DNA of 64,000 bases from Progne subis subis (GCA_022316685.1 JAKJHU010000033.1:858321-922320); one strand, 5' to 3'; numbered from the stretch's first letter, positions 41,411 to 55,400 are shown. A program made the numbers and translations. The notes: generated by a model not told the origin, from the letters alone.

Positions 41411-43920
41411 TCAAGCACACCCACACGTGTGCTGGGTTTAGGCTCTGAAGAGGCAGGTGAGAGATCTTGGCTCTCTCAGAGGAGACCATGTACCAGATGT
41501 CTGCACAGGAGCAGGAATACAGTCTTGGGGAACACAGTCTTGGATCCCACCCTCTCCAAGAGCAAGGGACCTGTGGTGCTGGTGCAGGCACTGCTGCCTG
41601 CAGGGAATGGAGCTGTTTTGCAAGGGTCAGCCAAAAGCAGAGACAAAAGGGTTTTCCTTAAGGACTCCAGGCGCTGGGAGGGAAGCGTGCCCTTTGCCTG
41701 GGTGCACCGGGCTGGGTGTTTATTCAGGACCTGCAGAACAATGCTGCAGCCAGAAAAACAACCTCCCCCCTGCCCTAGGCCCAGCTGGAGGGGCTGTGTG
41801 TGTCCCTCCTGAGCTTGTCCCCTGGGTGGGTGAGTGGTGCCTTGGCTTACAGCCATGCTGATCATGTTTGTCACCACGGGGGCCTTTGTCTTTTTTAAAA
41901 TCTTCTGGTTTCCGTGCTCTGCCAGTGCTTTGGATGACAGGAAGTAGAGCTTCTTGGCGAGAAGGTTGGGGATTTGGGGAGTTTCATGTTGGGAGGCAGC
42001 ACAGGCTCGTCTGTCCTGACCTCCCACCGCAGCCCTGTCCCACAATATCCTCTGGCTGCAGGAGTGCTGGCTATAACCTGTCACACTCTCCTGTGATCCT
42101 GGCTGCACCAGAGTACCTCTGGAGCAGGGAAATAGCCCCTGTCCAACAACTGAGACCCTGCTCTTGGGATCCCAGCAAGCCCCAAACTGGATGAGGTGAG
42201 AGGAGGGGGAGGAAGAATGACTGCAGCCAGTGCTGTGGTCTGTGGTTCAGCCAATCCAGACTTCCAAGAACATCTGCAACCCAGGGATGATGGGGTTTCA
42301 AAACAGTGCTAGGTTAAGCTCTAACCTCCCCTGCACAGCCACCTTTGCTGGGCAGCCAGGAGAAATCAGCCAAATGGGAGCAGTACCCCTGATGAGGGTT
42401 ACAGAGCCAGGCTGAGCCATGGCCAGCATTTAGCAAGGCTAAACTCTCCCAACAGAGGCATTTTTTATCAGCTGGAGGATGCTGCAAGGCAGTGATCTGC
42501 CTCTGGACTGAGTGATCCCGGTGTTCCCTGAGTGAGATGTGTTCCCACTTTGATTGCATTACAGGATGTGACAAGCTGATCCCTGCCAGGAAATTAATGA
42601 GCCCGAAACACCTTGCTCATCCATCACCACCCCAATCAGCTGCTTAACACACTACCCACCCTGGCCACACACCCAGCACTGCCGGTCACTGAGATCCTGG
42701 AAGCTTCACTTTCCAAGCACCTAATGTTGCTGCCAGGCTGGTAAAAGGCCCAGGCCACCACCAGCCCAGCACATCCCAGCTCTCCTCACACCCCAGCAGT
42801 GGCTGCTGACACCTCCCTCCAGGCTGTTCTGTCTGACCAATGCCTTTTTTTCCCTGCCCATTGCCCATAGAAGCTCCTGAGGCCATCGTGGTCCACAGTG
42901 CCAGGGCCATGGGGAAACGTCCTGGATACCAGCAAACACAAACCTCATATTTAGCAATGATTGGGGCAGGTTAACACAGAGCTGAAAATAAGAGCAGAAA
43001 GTTTGGTGGGCTGGAAAAGTGTCTCTTCGCCGAATCAGATCAGCAAATTGGTGAAAAATCTGAAGGAAAATGAATTAAAGTGGTTTATCATGTAACAGTG
43101 GGGAGAGTGCCATGCCAGGGCATCATTTCGGAGAGCAAAGGCACAAAAGGGCACTCATAAAACACTAGTAAGTGGCATGTTTACAAAATCCATGACAAAA
43201 GGAGCTGGGAAGTCAAATGGATGAAGGCACCTCCAGCTCCTGAAGGCTGTGTTCCTCAGGGTCTGGTCCCCACAGAGAGCTGTACCAAAACTGGTACTTA
43301 TTGTGCTCACAGCCTTGCAGGAGCTTTGATGCACCACGATGCCTTTGCTCACACTTGCAGCTCGCCAGGTGGATCCTCTGAAGCCACTGCTGTGTTTTGG
43401 GGCAGCGATGGAGGATGCCTGATGCTTAGCAGCACGGCAGTGGCGAGACGACAGCTCCCTGGGCTTGTGCCAGGTGAGCAGAAACCCTGCCTGGCACCGC
43501 AGCGTCCTGCTCACGCGCCCCGCTGCCTGCACAGCTGCTGCTGGAACCTGGGGGACACGAGGGTGTCCGGGTCCCCAGAGAGGATGGCCTGGGGGAGAGG
43601 TCCTTGCTGACGAGCCCTGGATATGACCCTGGAGAAGAGGATCAGGCTGGTAGCCACTTTTATCCTGCAGACTGCGGGTGCAGGGCAGCTCTGAGAGCCC
43701 AAAACCTGCCCAGCAAGGGCTGATGGCAGCAGATGCAAGGAGTGAAGCAGTTTGCACAGCAGGCGAGGGCAAGCAAAGCCCCTATGGGTCTTCCCAGGAT
43801 GAGGGCACCCAAAATGTTCTTTTGTACAACCCCAGCATGTGCAGAGTCACAGCAGGAGGCAGAAGATCGGGTCCTGAGGATGGGAGTGTCTGCAAATGGT
43901 TTCTGATGAGCTGCTTCTGT
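41410..43920. other. Intergenic, no gene seen
   Basis: Unique GC-moderate sequence. The longest frame (minus strand 42108-41476) has no recognisable domain. A short near-duplicate AACACAGTCTTGG / AATACAGTCTTGG lies at about 41,515-41,542. Confidence 0.4.
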
Positions 43921-44330
43921 CCCTGAAAAATGAAATTTCATTAAATAAGCTTTGAAGTAGCACGCAAAATTCCCATGTTGTGTTTGTGCTTCACTTTGTC
44001 TCCATTGGATAATTATGAAAAATACAGCTTTCCAAGTGTGTCACTTGTTCTTCTTCAGCTTAAAAATTTCTTTTCCACCTCGTTCTCTAGGCAGTATTTT
44101 TTTACTTCATCTTAATTGTGGAAAAAAAATTTGACTTCCTGGTAATAAAATAAAAGAGACACAGAAATTTTCCAATCTGAAACTTTTTCACCAACAAAAT
44201 AAGGACCAAGTGAAACATTTTTTCCCCTGACCGTCTTTGTTTCTCTTGAAATTTTTCAAGAGGAAAAAAGTCACCAAAAGACAAAAATTCGGTAGTTTCC
44301 TCCCTAAGCTGATGGAGATCTCTCTAGAGG
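43920..44330. other. AT-rich intergenic block
   Basis: AT-rich, repeat-free DNA with TTTCATTAAATAAGC and several A/T runs. No gene. Might be a conserved element; evidence weak. Confidence 0.25.
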
Positions 44331-46200
44331 AAATGTGTCTGATAAGCTAAAGTGAACCCACCTCCCCTGCTTTATCTCAAGCAGTGTCAGATGGGTATTT
44401 CTAGCAGGATCTCTCCTGGACACTCAGAGCATCAAATTACTCTCCCATCCCGTCCTCCTCCACTGAGCTGTTTCAGAGCTCCCGGGCTGATCCCCGGACA
44501 CGCCAGGCAGCTGTGCTGGGCTGTGGTGCAGGGATGTGGTCCCTGGCTGAAGGGAAGGGCTCTCACCACTGCCAGACTCCCTTCTCCAAAGTGGCTGCTT
44601 TGCTGGACGGGGCTGGGGATGTCCCAGGAGTTGCCCCCAGTGCCACACAAGTGGCTACAAGTTTTGTGTTTTATCAGGGGTTTTCAGTCTTAGGAAAGCT
44701 GCTTAGGTGCCTCAGTTTCCCCAATAAGTGTTTCAGGCGGACACCTCGCTGCGGTCTTTCCCAAAGCAAGTGTGAAGTAGAAACATCTGCATTTCCTGGC
44801 ATTAGAAGCATCTCAGTTCACCCCTAAATAGAAAGTCAGCAGCCCTTGCTTCTGACCCCACACAGGGCCAAACAGGGAATCGAATACCTCAAAGCATCCA
44901 GTCCCGAAACTCCCCATGGCTCAGACTGGACACGTGCTGCCAGCTGGGCTGGGCACAGTCAGCAGAGGTGAGGGCAAGGCCAGTCCTGTCCTCAGCCCAG
45001 CTGTGTCTGTTTTCCACATCTTGGGGTTTGTTGTCAATATTCCCACCTGCCCAAGGAAACCCCCTCGGCTGCCACCGCTGGTGGATCAACCCACACCTCC
45101 GTTCACTTTGTCCCTCAGGGCTTTGCATCCTGGTGCCATAACGCAGATGCTCATTTTTGTAGTGGAGAGAGGGCCAAAAGGAGTCCAGCCTGGAAACCCT
45201 GCCCCAAAATCAGGCCAATTACCCATTAATTGATGCTGCTCACTCCCCAGTGATTAATTGTCAAGAAAAACCATGTCACATTTTGCAAGCCCAGACTCCA
45301 GCGCAGCGACACCGCAGGTCCTTTATCAGCCCCGGGGCCAGCCGTGGCACCAGCCTGTCTGAGCCAGCCAGGTACCTCCACATCCCAGGGCTTGTTTGTT
45401 TTGGTGTAAGCCTGAGTGTAATTGGGGCTAAAGAAAAATACTCACAGCAAAACAAACGCGGCGCCAATGATGGACACAGCCCTGCAGCCGGCACAAAGAC
45501 TGATGGGAGGAGAGCCTGTCCTGAGAAGCACAGGTGGAGATGCCCAGAGAGTTCAACACATGGCTGTCAACTGTTCAGTCATTTTCCAGCGGCCCCTGTG
45601 AGAGTGAAGAGTCCAGCCAAGCACCTCCTGCAGACTGGATGTGTCCAGGACCAGAGGGAGAACCCCACTGCATCCCACCCTGCCTTCCCAGCTGGGGGAC
45701 CGAGATCACCTGCCCCAGCCACGGGACTCTCTCATTGCTTTCCTTGCCTCAGTTTCCCACAGCATCATCCTGAATAATTCATGTACAAGACAGAGAAAAG
45801 GATAAATCACAAGCGGTGATTAACATGAGTTATTTCACATGCTGGGAAGATCTATCGGCCTGACTCTATCAGGTTGAGGTGATTAATGCAGCCTGTAGCC
45901 CTGAACAGAAGCCCTCACATTCAATTACAGGTGCTGGGGGGCTCCTGGACAGCAAGGAATCAGAGACAAGAATGAATGGAGAGACCTCAAGACACTGCAA
46001 GACATTTGGAGTGGATTCACCTCATGCTAGCCTTAATCAGGTTTAGTGGGATTCAGACAGGCTGAGAAACCAAACACAGGCACATCAGGCATGCTCTGAC
46101 ACCCCAGTGCATTTGTGATTTACTGCAAAGCCGTCAAAGCCGGCTCTTAGGTCACATCCAACACACAAATCTGCAGGTTTGTCAGACCAGCCCTCTGATG
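44330..46200. other. Intergenic, no gene seen
   Basis: Unique sequence holding two copies of the GCCTCAGTTTCCC word (44709-44722 and 45746-45758) and an AT-leaning block at 45,775-45,930. Confidence 0.35.
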
Positions 46201-46350
46201 CCGTGGGAGCAGACTAGTTTGGTGGCAGAAGTTATTTTAGAAATTAATTTTTTTTTAAAAGTGAAACATCTGACTTGATTAACAATAATTAGATCACTAA
46301 CAATTCATTAACATTAATTAATTAACAAGCTGAATGTTATTTTATTCTAC
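46200..46350. promoter_or_regulatory. AT-rich TAATTA-cluster block
   Basis: Dense homeodomain-type cores: AGAAATTAATTTTTT, AACAATAATTAGATC, CATTAACATTAATTAATTAAC within 120 bases. No simple microsatellite period. Candidate regulatory element. Confidence 0.33.
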
Positions 46351-49300
46351 ATCTTTGATAACTGCTGACTCCAAATGCTCTTTTCCACCCTGTCCAGGGC
46401 TGCACTTGTTTCCAGGTAAGCTCCCCCTGTGCCCCATGAATACCACCTGATTTATTTCCAACAACAGCAGCCTGACAGAGATGCTTCTGCATCTGCTGGA
46501 GGGTGCAAGGAGGAAGAGCTCTGGGGGTTTGTAGCCAAGATCACAGGTGTCTGATATGATGGGTTTGAATCCAAGTCCTGAGCTGGCTCTGCACACTGAC
46601 TGTTTTGTGCTGTTTGCTTTCTGCTATTGTTATGCCAGACTCCTTCCTCTTGTATCAGGGCCTTCAACAACAAAATGCCTCTCTGTTCAGATCTAGATTT
46701 AATAATCAGTGCAACACAAAACTCAGAAAGTGTATCCATGTGGTGAGGCTTTAACTACCTGTTTTGGAGCCTTGACAGCATCAGACCTGTGGCACCCATT
46801 TAAGAAGGGGAGAGTCCATGGTCACAGAATGCCTAGCAGGAAAAACTTTCCCCTGCTCACGGGCATGGCCAATCCCACTCCCCTCTGCAGCCTGGCCGGG
46901 CCCTCGTTTCACTGCACACCCCTGTGATCTTCCAGGGGGGACTTATATTAGCCCAAGCCATTAACACAGAAAGTTATGAGTAGGCTCTTGGGCAGAGTCT
47001 ATTTTCACATTCATTTGGCTAATTAAATGTGAATCTGCTACTCTGGATTACCACTAAGGGTCCCAAGCCCCATCAGTCAGCCTGTATTCACAGGGGAGAA
47101 AGAGTGTCACCCCTGTGCAGAAGTGGCTCATGGTCACACGGGACACCCCGCGCCTGACGTGTCAGTGGGTGGCTCTGTCACCCACAGGTGGCACAGGGGG
47201 GTGCTTCATGTTATTTGGGCTCCAAGGAACAGGTACCACTTCTTTCTACCCACGGGATATTTAAACCAGGGACATCTGGCCAGGGCTCTCCACGATGGCA
47301 GGGCTTGAAAGATGTTCTATCAACATGCCAGCCATGATCAATATTTGGAGCCTGCTGGCCCTGGCTGCCCTCCCCAGGGCTTGACGGAGCATATGGGTGT
47401 TTCCACCCAGCTAGTGTTGCAGCAGCTTTTAAGATGTCACCGATCTCCTCTCAGGGACTGCCAGTCACGTAGGCCCAAGTGGCAGGGGAGTCCAAGGAGC
47501 TCTGCAGGGTCACGCCACCAGCCTGGTCCCCATTCCCGTGCGTTGGTACCTGACACACCACATGGCAACGCTACAAAATCACACAAAAATGGGATTTTCT
47601 GCTCCGGGCAGGACACTGAAGGGCTGCAGGTGGGGGTAGGATGGACAGAGACGGATGCCCTGGGAAGTGGTACGGATCGTCGGCCTGGGGGGCACTGGGG
47701 CAGGCAGGCATCATCCCCTCACAGACGCTGCATGCAGCCAGCCCTGGGCAGGCTTGGGTGCTCCAGTCACTCCTGCCGTGTCCCCATGCTCAGCCTGGCC
47801 ACCAGCTCCATCTCGCAGCCCAGTGGTGGGAGAAGCCAGCCCATCCACGCCTGTGTCCGCGGGTCTCAGGGCTTCCACATCGCTCACATGAGGGTGAAGC
47901 CACACTTTATGTCATACAGGCAGAACAGAAATAAATGCCCTGTGTGGATTTGGCTGCCCAGAGACCCATGGACACGGTTCTGCACCCACAGAGCGCTCAA
48001 GGGATGGGTGGAGAGGGACAGAGCCGAGCTGCAAAGGCAGGGTCAGGGAGATGTGTAAGAGTCCAGGCTGGGGGAGAGTGCCGGGAGAGCTGCCATGCAG
48101 TGGTGGTGGAGAGTCAGTCCAGCCCCGCTGCCTGGTGTCTGCTTTTCAGTGCCTGCAGCAAAATCCACCTGCCACTCAAAGCAAGCCCACATCTGCCTGC
48201 CCCGCAGCCCCGCTCTGGTTGCATGTCCCAGCTGGTTGCAGATGGATAGGCTGGGAGCAGGCCAGGAGTAGACTGAGTTGCTGGGAGCCGGGGATACTTT
48301 GTCCCGCTTTAGGGCAGCTCACAGGCAAAGCAAACCTGGGGTACCTGTCTGTTTGCTGTAGACTGAGCTGTAGCATTACACTCTTCCTCTGAATTCCTTG
48401 TTTATCCGGCATAGGCTGCCCAGCTCCCTGGAATCCAGGGGTAGCTGAGCTAAGACAAGCACACAATGAGCTCCGCAAGGTGAGGAAAGCAGGGGATGGT
48501 GTCTCCAGGAGCTCAGGAGCTGTCCACACTGACTGCAGTCCCACGAGTAGGGAAGGCGCAGGGGACTTACTCTCCATTGCCCCCAGGTACCTTGCAGCCC
48601 CTTGTCCCACAGCCAGGCTGATCCTGCTTCTGCCAGCTCACAGCCCAACCTGTCCCTGCTGCCTCCTGTTATCAGGCACTGAAATCCCACCTGTTTTCCC
48701 TGCGTCTGAAGGAGCACCCCTGTCTGTATTAACCCCTGACCCCAGTGAGATTCTTTTGACATCTGTGTTTACCAGGGGCTTGGAGGTTGAGTTTTCTCTC
48801 CATGCCAGAGCTCAGCCATCCTGTCTCCAGCCCAGGATGCCCCATGGTCCTTCCCAGCTTGGAGAGTCTGCAGTGTCCGCAGCTTGGCACAGGGATGCTG
48901 CTCCTGCCAAGCCAGCCTCTGATCCAGAGCTGTCCCAGCCTCCCTGAAAAGCCTGGCAAGAAATGATGCTCACCTTCTGCTGGGAGATCTTTGGAAGAAG
49001 CCCACCACCCTCTCCAGTGGTCCCTGCCAAATTTTCATGGGACCTCTGAGTTGTCTGGGTACCAACAGGGAAGGTCTCACCCTCACACCTCCCAAGGCTC
49101 GTGTGACTTGTGCTTTCAGCTCTCTCAGGTCCAGCTGCAGAGCCTGGACATGACAGAAACCTTGGGAGCAGGGACAGAAGAGGGTTTAGGGGTGGAGGCC
49201 AAGGGCAGGGGGTGATGGGCATAATCTGACAAAATAGAAGAGCTGTAAACCCTCACCAAGAGAGCCCATCCCAGCCTTGGTGGATTTCTCTTCAACCTCC
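46350..49300. other. Intergenic, no gene seen
   Basis: Unique sequence. The 248-codon frame at 47,312-48,058 (plus) begins with ATG but has no domain, biased composition or splice context that I can recognise and is treated as chance. Confidence 0.4.
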
Positions 49301-49309
49301 TCCCCTACT

Positions 49310-49430
49310 CACCCTTCCTTAATTATTCTTAATGGGTAAGCTCATAAGAGCTTCTATTAACTTTATTACCAGATCAATTAGTGCTTACTTCCCCCTCGCC
49401 CCCCCTCATGTTAATAATAGCGTCAAATAT
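49310..49430. promoter_or_regulatory. Small AT-rich candidate element
   Basis: CTTAATTATTCTTAATGGG, CTATTAACTTTATTACC, GATCAATTAGTGC and ATGTTAATAATAGCG within 120 bases. Clustered homeodomain-type cores; inferred only. Confidence 0.32.
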
Positions 49431-51830
49431 GAAGGCAACATCTGCACTGCTACCCAGCAATCTGGAGAAGGTGCTGGGGAACACAGTCTAGTCTGAGCTC
49501 CAGATGCTTTGCTGGGCACTTCTGAGATCGATGGATCCTCCCCAAGATGTGGTCCAGTGAGGAGGGAAGCCAGGGAGGAGGAAGATTAATTGGAGAAGAC
49601 ATTGGCACCAAGCATCTCCAAGCTGGCATGAGCTGAGCAGGAGAGGTTTGGCACCAGAAGGAAGCCCTCTTGCCTGCAGCCCTGTGAGCTGGTGGGCTTG
49701 GCACAAACAGCAGAGGATACAGGTGTTTGTTGGTGGATCTGGTGGAAGGAGGCATGGCATCAATCAGAGCACCACAGGATGCAGGAATGGGGCCAGTGGG
49801 ACAGGAGATGGGGGAATGGCTGCAACCACTTTCTCCGAACAGAGGGAAGAGGACACCTTCCCAGCACAGAGAGAGGAGCAGCACCAGCACCCCTGCTCTA
49901 CTTTATGGGAGACATGAGGGAGGATGGGAGCACCCCTGGGCACACAGCAACCATCCCCACATCCCCTTTAGAGAGGGAGGGGCACAGAGGATGGGCGCTG
50001 GGCTGAGCGTGTCATCCAGCAATCCTTCCCCAAATTCTGTCCCTTTTGGGGACCTACTCCAAGCACCCTAAAGGCGAGTGCCCACCCTCAGACCTTGGCA
50101 CAGGCCTTGCACAAACATGAGTGCTGGCTGCAGAGAGGCAGGAGCTGGCTGCAAGCTGCAGCTGTGCTGGATGCCCTGGCTCTCAGCAGGGCCATTGCAG
50201 CCTGACTGACAGCCCCTGAAGGGAATGCACAGGAAAATTGTGGGAGTGAAAGGATTTTGAAACATTTAACCAGGGCACCTTGCATGGAAAGAAACTCCTC
50301 TTGCAAAGGCACCAGCTCCCACCACAGAGCATTTCTCAGACCCCTCAGCTGCCCACGCAGTTTGTTCCAGCCTGAAAGGACCCACTTGAACATCCCGGAA
50401 AGGACACAGCATTCCCAGCACCCCGAGTCACGTGTCCTGCTTGTGTCATGCTGACAGCTTGCAGCTTTGGCACTTGGAAAGTGCTGCATGACCACTGCAA
50501 AATTCCAGCCTGCCTGGACATGGGACAGCAGGGCTCTGAGCCAAAGGGCTGCCAGCCCAGGGGCTCAGCGAGGCTGTATGGGAACAACTTGTACCTGGAC
50601 CTTCTCACTAAAAAGCACTCAGACAGGGTCTGCAGGGCCACCAGCCACCAGGTGTAGAGCAGAGCCAGCCCCCAGTGCCATCCGTTTGAGCCATACTCAG
50701 CGTTCAACAATACAAATTTGTTCACCTGCCCAGGTCCCCTCCCAGATCCTGGAGGAGGCCAGATGGGCATTGGGTGTTTGACCTGGTGAAAAATACCCAC
50801 TAACAGCTTTTGGTGGCTGTCAGCTGTTGATTTCTGCACGGAGACATTGCTGCTTGACTGTATGACCCAAGATGTCCCCAGCTAGAGAGGAGTTAGCAGG
50901 GGATTGCATCCTGCTCTCCTCATGGAAGGACGTCCCAGTGCCTCCTAATGTAATGGGTGGCTGGCTATGAACAGCCAACAACCGAGCCCATGTTTATGGT
51001 CCATGGGGGCACAGGTGGTCTCACACACATATTACAGTGCTGGCTGAGCACCCCAAACTCCTCCTTCTGTCATCTTTCCAATTGCCCCAAGTTCAGCTCT
51101 CTCCTGAAACAATCTATTCCTGTGTCCCTGGCTGGCCTTGTCCCTGCTCTTGCCTGCAAGTCTCCCTTCCATGGAGCTGATCCAAGGCTCTTTAGACTCC
51201 CAATGCTGACCTGCCCCATCCACCTCTGAGGCTGGGCCAGATAAGGTCTCTGCCCAGCACCCGGCCAGCACAGGGCCCTCCAGCCCATATGGATAGAACT
51301 CTGCTCTGCTGCCAGCAGGGCTGTTACTGCCAAGCCTCAGACCAAGCAAGGAGCTGCCCAGCTCCCACAACACCCCATTCCTAAGGAAGACCTCCAAAGA
51401 GAGCTCCTGGCCTTCACCCACTGTGGGCTCTGCAGGCTCAACTCCAAAGAGCTCCAGTTTGCAGCAGAGTGGAACAGTGGTTCTGTGAACCTCCAGAGAC
51501 ACAGGTGTCCTGGGCAGAGCATCACAAGTCTGGGATCAATCTCAGCCAGAGGGCTGGTGAGGAAGAGTAACACCATCACCACAGCCTCGGAAGAGATTCT
51601 TTTCAGTATCCAGCAGAAAATGCAGTTGGAAAACTAATGCTAAATCCTTCTAACTTCATGTCCAAGGACTTCCCCTCTGCAGGTAGAGGTGGTGGGTGCA
51701 CGAGGGAGAGAACGATGCTCTGCTTGTGTGGGGCTATTGCTGCCAGGGATGGAGGAGGAGAGAGCAAAGCACCACTACCCCCTGCCCCCCCCAGCCCTTC
51801 CAAAATAAACAGATCTGGGAAATAATTGTC
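49430..51830. other. Intergenic, no gene seen
   Basis: Unique GC-moderate sequence with no recognisable frame, repeat or motif cluster. Confidence 0.4.
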
Positions 51831-51859
51831 AATGTGAAAGGAATTAAAAAGGCTTCAGC

Positions 51860-51892
51860 GTGTGTGTGTGTGCGTGCGTGTGTGTGTGTGTG
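51860..51892. repeat. (TG)n microsatellite with CG variants
   Basis: TG dinucleotide run of about 16 units with two TGCG interruptions. Confidence 0.92.
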
Positions 51893-51894
51893 CT

Positions 51895-52060
51895 CGAGTC
51901 CTGCCAGGTTAATACTGCTGCCTATTCTCCTGACAGCTCCAAGATTGATTACCTGCCTCAGCGCTCTTTATAACTTGATCAGTCGAATTAATCTCTGGCT
52001 GCGGGCCCATCTGATGCCAGGCATCACAAATTTAATTTGGAGGTGTACGGGATCTTTTAT
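51895..52060. promoter_or_regulatory. Candidate conserved element
   Basis: AT-leaning block with GATTGATTACC, AGTCGAATTAATCTC and CACAAATTTAATTTGG (inverted AAATT/AATTT symmetry). Repeat-free. Inferred. Confidence 0.3.
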
Positions 52061-52227
52061 TCCTCCCTCCCTCCCGCCTTCCCCCGCCCCAATCCCTGTC
52101 CATGTCCCTTTCTTCTCAGCTCATCAGCACGCACGATGTTCCTGCTGATGCAAGGATGACCTGGGCTGTCAAAGCTTCCTCAGGGCTGCAGGGAATAACA
52201 TCAGCAAGTAAACCCATGCTACTCCCA

Positions 52228-52312
52228 GGAAAAAATAATTTAAAAAACAAAACAAAACAAAAGCCCCAAACCCCAAAACAAACTAAAAAAACCCCAAACC
52301 CAACCACAAAAC
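52228..52312. repeat. A/C-rich low-complexity tract
   Basis: AAAACAAAACAAAAGCCCC and CCCCAAACCC words over 85 bases. Same type as the tracts at 19,190 and 24,894. Confidence 0.85.
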
Positions 52313-52319
52313 CAGAGGC

Positions 52320-52480
52320 CAAAGCAGACACTAAGTAAGACATATTAATGTACTAAAGACTTAATGAAGTTGGGGAGGGGGGTGTGGAGGGGAAAGTGCT
52401 TACTTTATTAGTTTATGGCCGATTAATGGGAACGGTCATTACAATGATGGAGATGGATTACCCCCATCAAACACAACCAG
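52320..52480. promoter_or_regulatory. Small AT-rich candidate element
   Basis: CATATTAATGTAC, GACTTAATGAAG, TTTATTAGTTTATGGCCGATTAATGGG and GGTCATTACAATGATGG cluster here, split by a short G-run. Homeodomain-type cores; weak evidence. Confidence 0.3.
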
Positions 52481-55400
52481 CAGCCCCTTTCGGAAGGTAC
52501 AAGGGTGCCGCTGTAGTGCCTTGCTGCTCAGCCAGGGTTTGGGAAAAGGGGTGCTCCACAGGGAGGGGAGATGGGCTCGGGGAGGGCAGGGGACTGCAGA
52601 GATGCCAGGGAGGTGCTGGAAGATGCCATGAGCTGGAGACTGAACGAATGAGCGGTTCAGGTGGTGGGACTGAGGGGTCAGTGCTTTGGAGGAGAAATCC
52701 CACAGAGCAAAGGAAAGAAAAGGGCCAAGTGAAGAGGCCAAGGAGCCCCCATGCCAATGAGCAGCCTGGGGGTGATTTCAGGTCCCCAAAGCTTGGTTTC
52801 CCTTCAAGGCTGAGAGGAGCACAGCATATCAGATGCATTAATACCCAGCTGCCAGCCAAAGAGGGCACAGGATGCACAGACAGCCTGGCCAGAGGCACGG
52901 GAGATCAGCTCCATGTGTGGTAAGTAGCTTCCACCCCTTGCCCCTCCAGCACTCTGCGTTGACACCCTCAAGTGTGTCTGCAGGACCAGGATGTGAGAGC
53001 CGGTTTGGTTCACCCAGAACATGGTTAAACACCTGCTCACAGCCCACGTGCCCTATGGTGATCACCCAGAGGTCCCCAGGTACCTCATGATAGCCAGAAT
53101 TACCAAATATCTCTCCAGCCACTAATTGGTAGTTACACTTTAGCTCCCTGGGGCAAGGCAGTAACTCTCATCCCTGTGAGCCGTGGTTCAAGGACCATCT
53201 ACTCTCACTGGGGATTAAATGATCCAGGAAAACTCTCATACTTGCATTCACTCAAGAGCCTTTGATTCCTCCATGTTTTCAGCCCCTTTTATTCACACCA
53301 CACCAAAATTTACATCAAACATGGAGGATAATTTACTTTTTTTGCCTTTAATGGCCAGAATATTCACACTGATAAAAGGAGTTGGGAATTGAAAGGGAAC
53401 GTCTTAGATATTTGTGCAAACTTTCCTTTTCATCAGAAAGCAAAGGTGTTGAGCTTGACATCTGGGGGAAAGAAACAGAGGGAAATACATGTCTTATTTT
53501 CTTCTTGTGTGCCAGGGTCCCAGAGCATAGCCATGAGATGCAGCCTCCTGACCTGTCTACCCAGGCACCTCTGGCAGAGGTGGAAGTGCATGTGCCGGAC
53601 CCTTGGAAGAAGCGTGTGCAGCCTCAGCAGCGGCCGTTCCAGGTGGTGCTGTACCGGAGCTCTGAGCAGCCTGCAGGGATGGCCGTTCCTTCACACACTC
53701 CCCACAGCTCTGCTCTCACAGAGCCTGGCCTTTCTCCAGCTTGGGCTGGGACCATCTCGTTAAACCTTCTGTTTTGTGGGATCACCCAGCGCTGGCAGAC
53801 ATGTTGGTGGAGCACAGCAGGGCCGCATGTTTCCATCACTCCAGATCCTCTCTCTCTCCATTCCTTGTCTGTGTATTAACCTGTGCTTGAGCCAGTTTCC
53901 CACATGACTTCTGGACAAGCCTGGGATTACTGGACCCCCAGAGCCTGGCGTAGGAAGCCTGTCTTGCAATTTGTTGTGAAGGGGCTGAGATCCCCCAGCA
54001 GCTCTCCTGCCATCCCCACCCACAGCCAGGCTCAGCAGCAAGGAAGGAGCTCCTGCTCACACGCCCGCAGCGAGCAGCGCTGCCGCTCTCCAGCATCCAC
54101 ATGGACTCACAGCCTTTCTTGATTCCCAAGTGATGAATAACCACCCTAATGAATGGAGGGAAATTGGATTAGTGCTGAACACCCATGTGCTTGAACTGTG
54201 CCTGATTAAACCCCCATCTGTGCAGGGAAAGGCCGAGTCTTCCTGCTCCTCAAAAGCCAGGGAGCTGGCAGCACCTGTGCACGGCCTCATCTGCAGCCTG
54301 TTCGGACATCTCAGGTGCTCAGAAGCATTTTCCCCCTCTGCCGGTGGCAAACCACCCCCTGAAGGCTGAGCTGGAAAGTTTGGGACTGGTTTTCTTCAGT
54401 GTGCTGATCTGTTCCCAATGGATGCTTTTGCAGCTGGAAGAGGGAAGGTTTATAAGACTTCTGAGTTGTCCCTTGGCTTGCTACCAGGTCCTTCCCTCAG
54501 CTGGGAAAGTCAGTCTCATCCGCCTTGCCTCAGTTTCCCAGTTTCCAACTGATACAAACACCTTCCCACATACAAATTCCGTGTTTTCTTTGAGCAGAGT
54601 GCCTTCCACTAAGAATTTGGCCCAAATGACAGAAGCTACCTCTGTCTTTCTTGATGGCTTTGCATAGACCCCTTAGAAACAGTCTGGGGACACTGATGGG
54701 GCTGACAGTTTCTAAGACATGGGTGCCAGGACTCGGAGTAGGCAATCTGCCAGGACCAAGGCTGCCAGTAGAAAATTCAAGGCTGGAGGAGATGCCAGGA
54801 TCCTCTGTAGCTGTCTCAGAAATACTCAGGACAGATCATATCAACCTGCTTCCAAACACTGACAGCTCTAACTTGGATTTGCATAAAGAATCCCTATGAC
54901 ACAAGCACATGGCAAAGGATCCCAGTTTGCTCTGCAGATCCCAAGAGCTGGCCAAACCACCTCTGATTTTAGTGGAAAAGCCATTTTCAGCCCCCTCACT
55001 GCTAAAAGAAGTCAAAATGGATCTTATTTTTAAGTGTTTTTTCTCTTTGTTGGGTCCCATTGACCCTCCAATCCAGCAGGCTCAAGCCCTTGGATGGCTG
55101 CACCTTTCTGCAGACCCTGGGAACAGTAGTGGGATCTGATATCAGGTTCCCACTGCTCATGGTCCTGGGACAGCTTGGGAGTGTTTCTGAGGAGAAACAG
55201 CAGCTGCAACCCATCCCATGGGCAAATAGGACATGCCAGTGCTATCCCAAAGACACATCCCAAGGAGTCCTTTCAGGTCCCCTCCCCACACACAGGAGCT
55301 TCCATGTTCAGGACATGGCAAGACACTGCACAGCAGCACACCCCACACCAGGATCTGCACCTACACCTAACTCCCAGCTCTGGTCAGTGTCCCATCTGTC

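Noticed and set aside
47312..48058. 248-codon ATG frame on the plus strand
   Set aside because: No domain, signal peptide, or exon context; composition looks like chance in stop-poor GC-rich DNA.
51860..51892. Possible CRISPR-like or structured array
   Set aside because: Simple TG microsatellite without spacers; vertebrate DNA.
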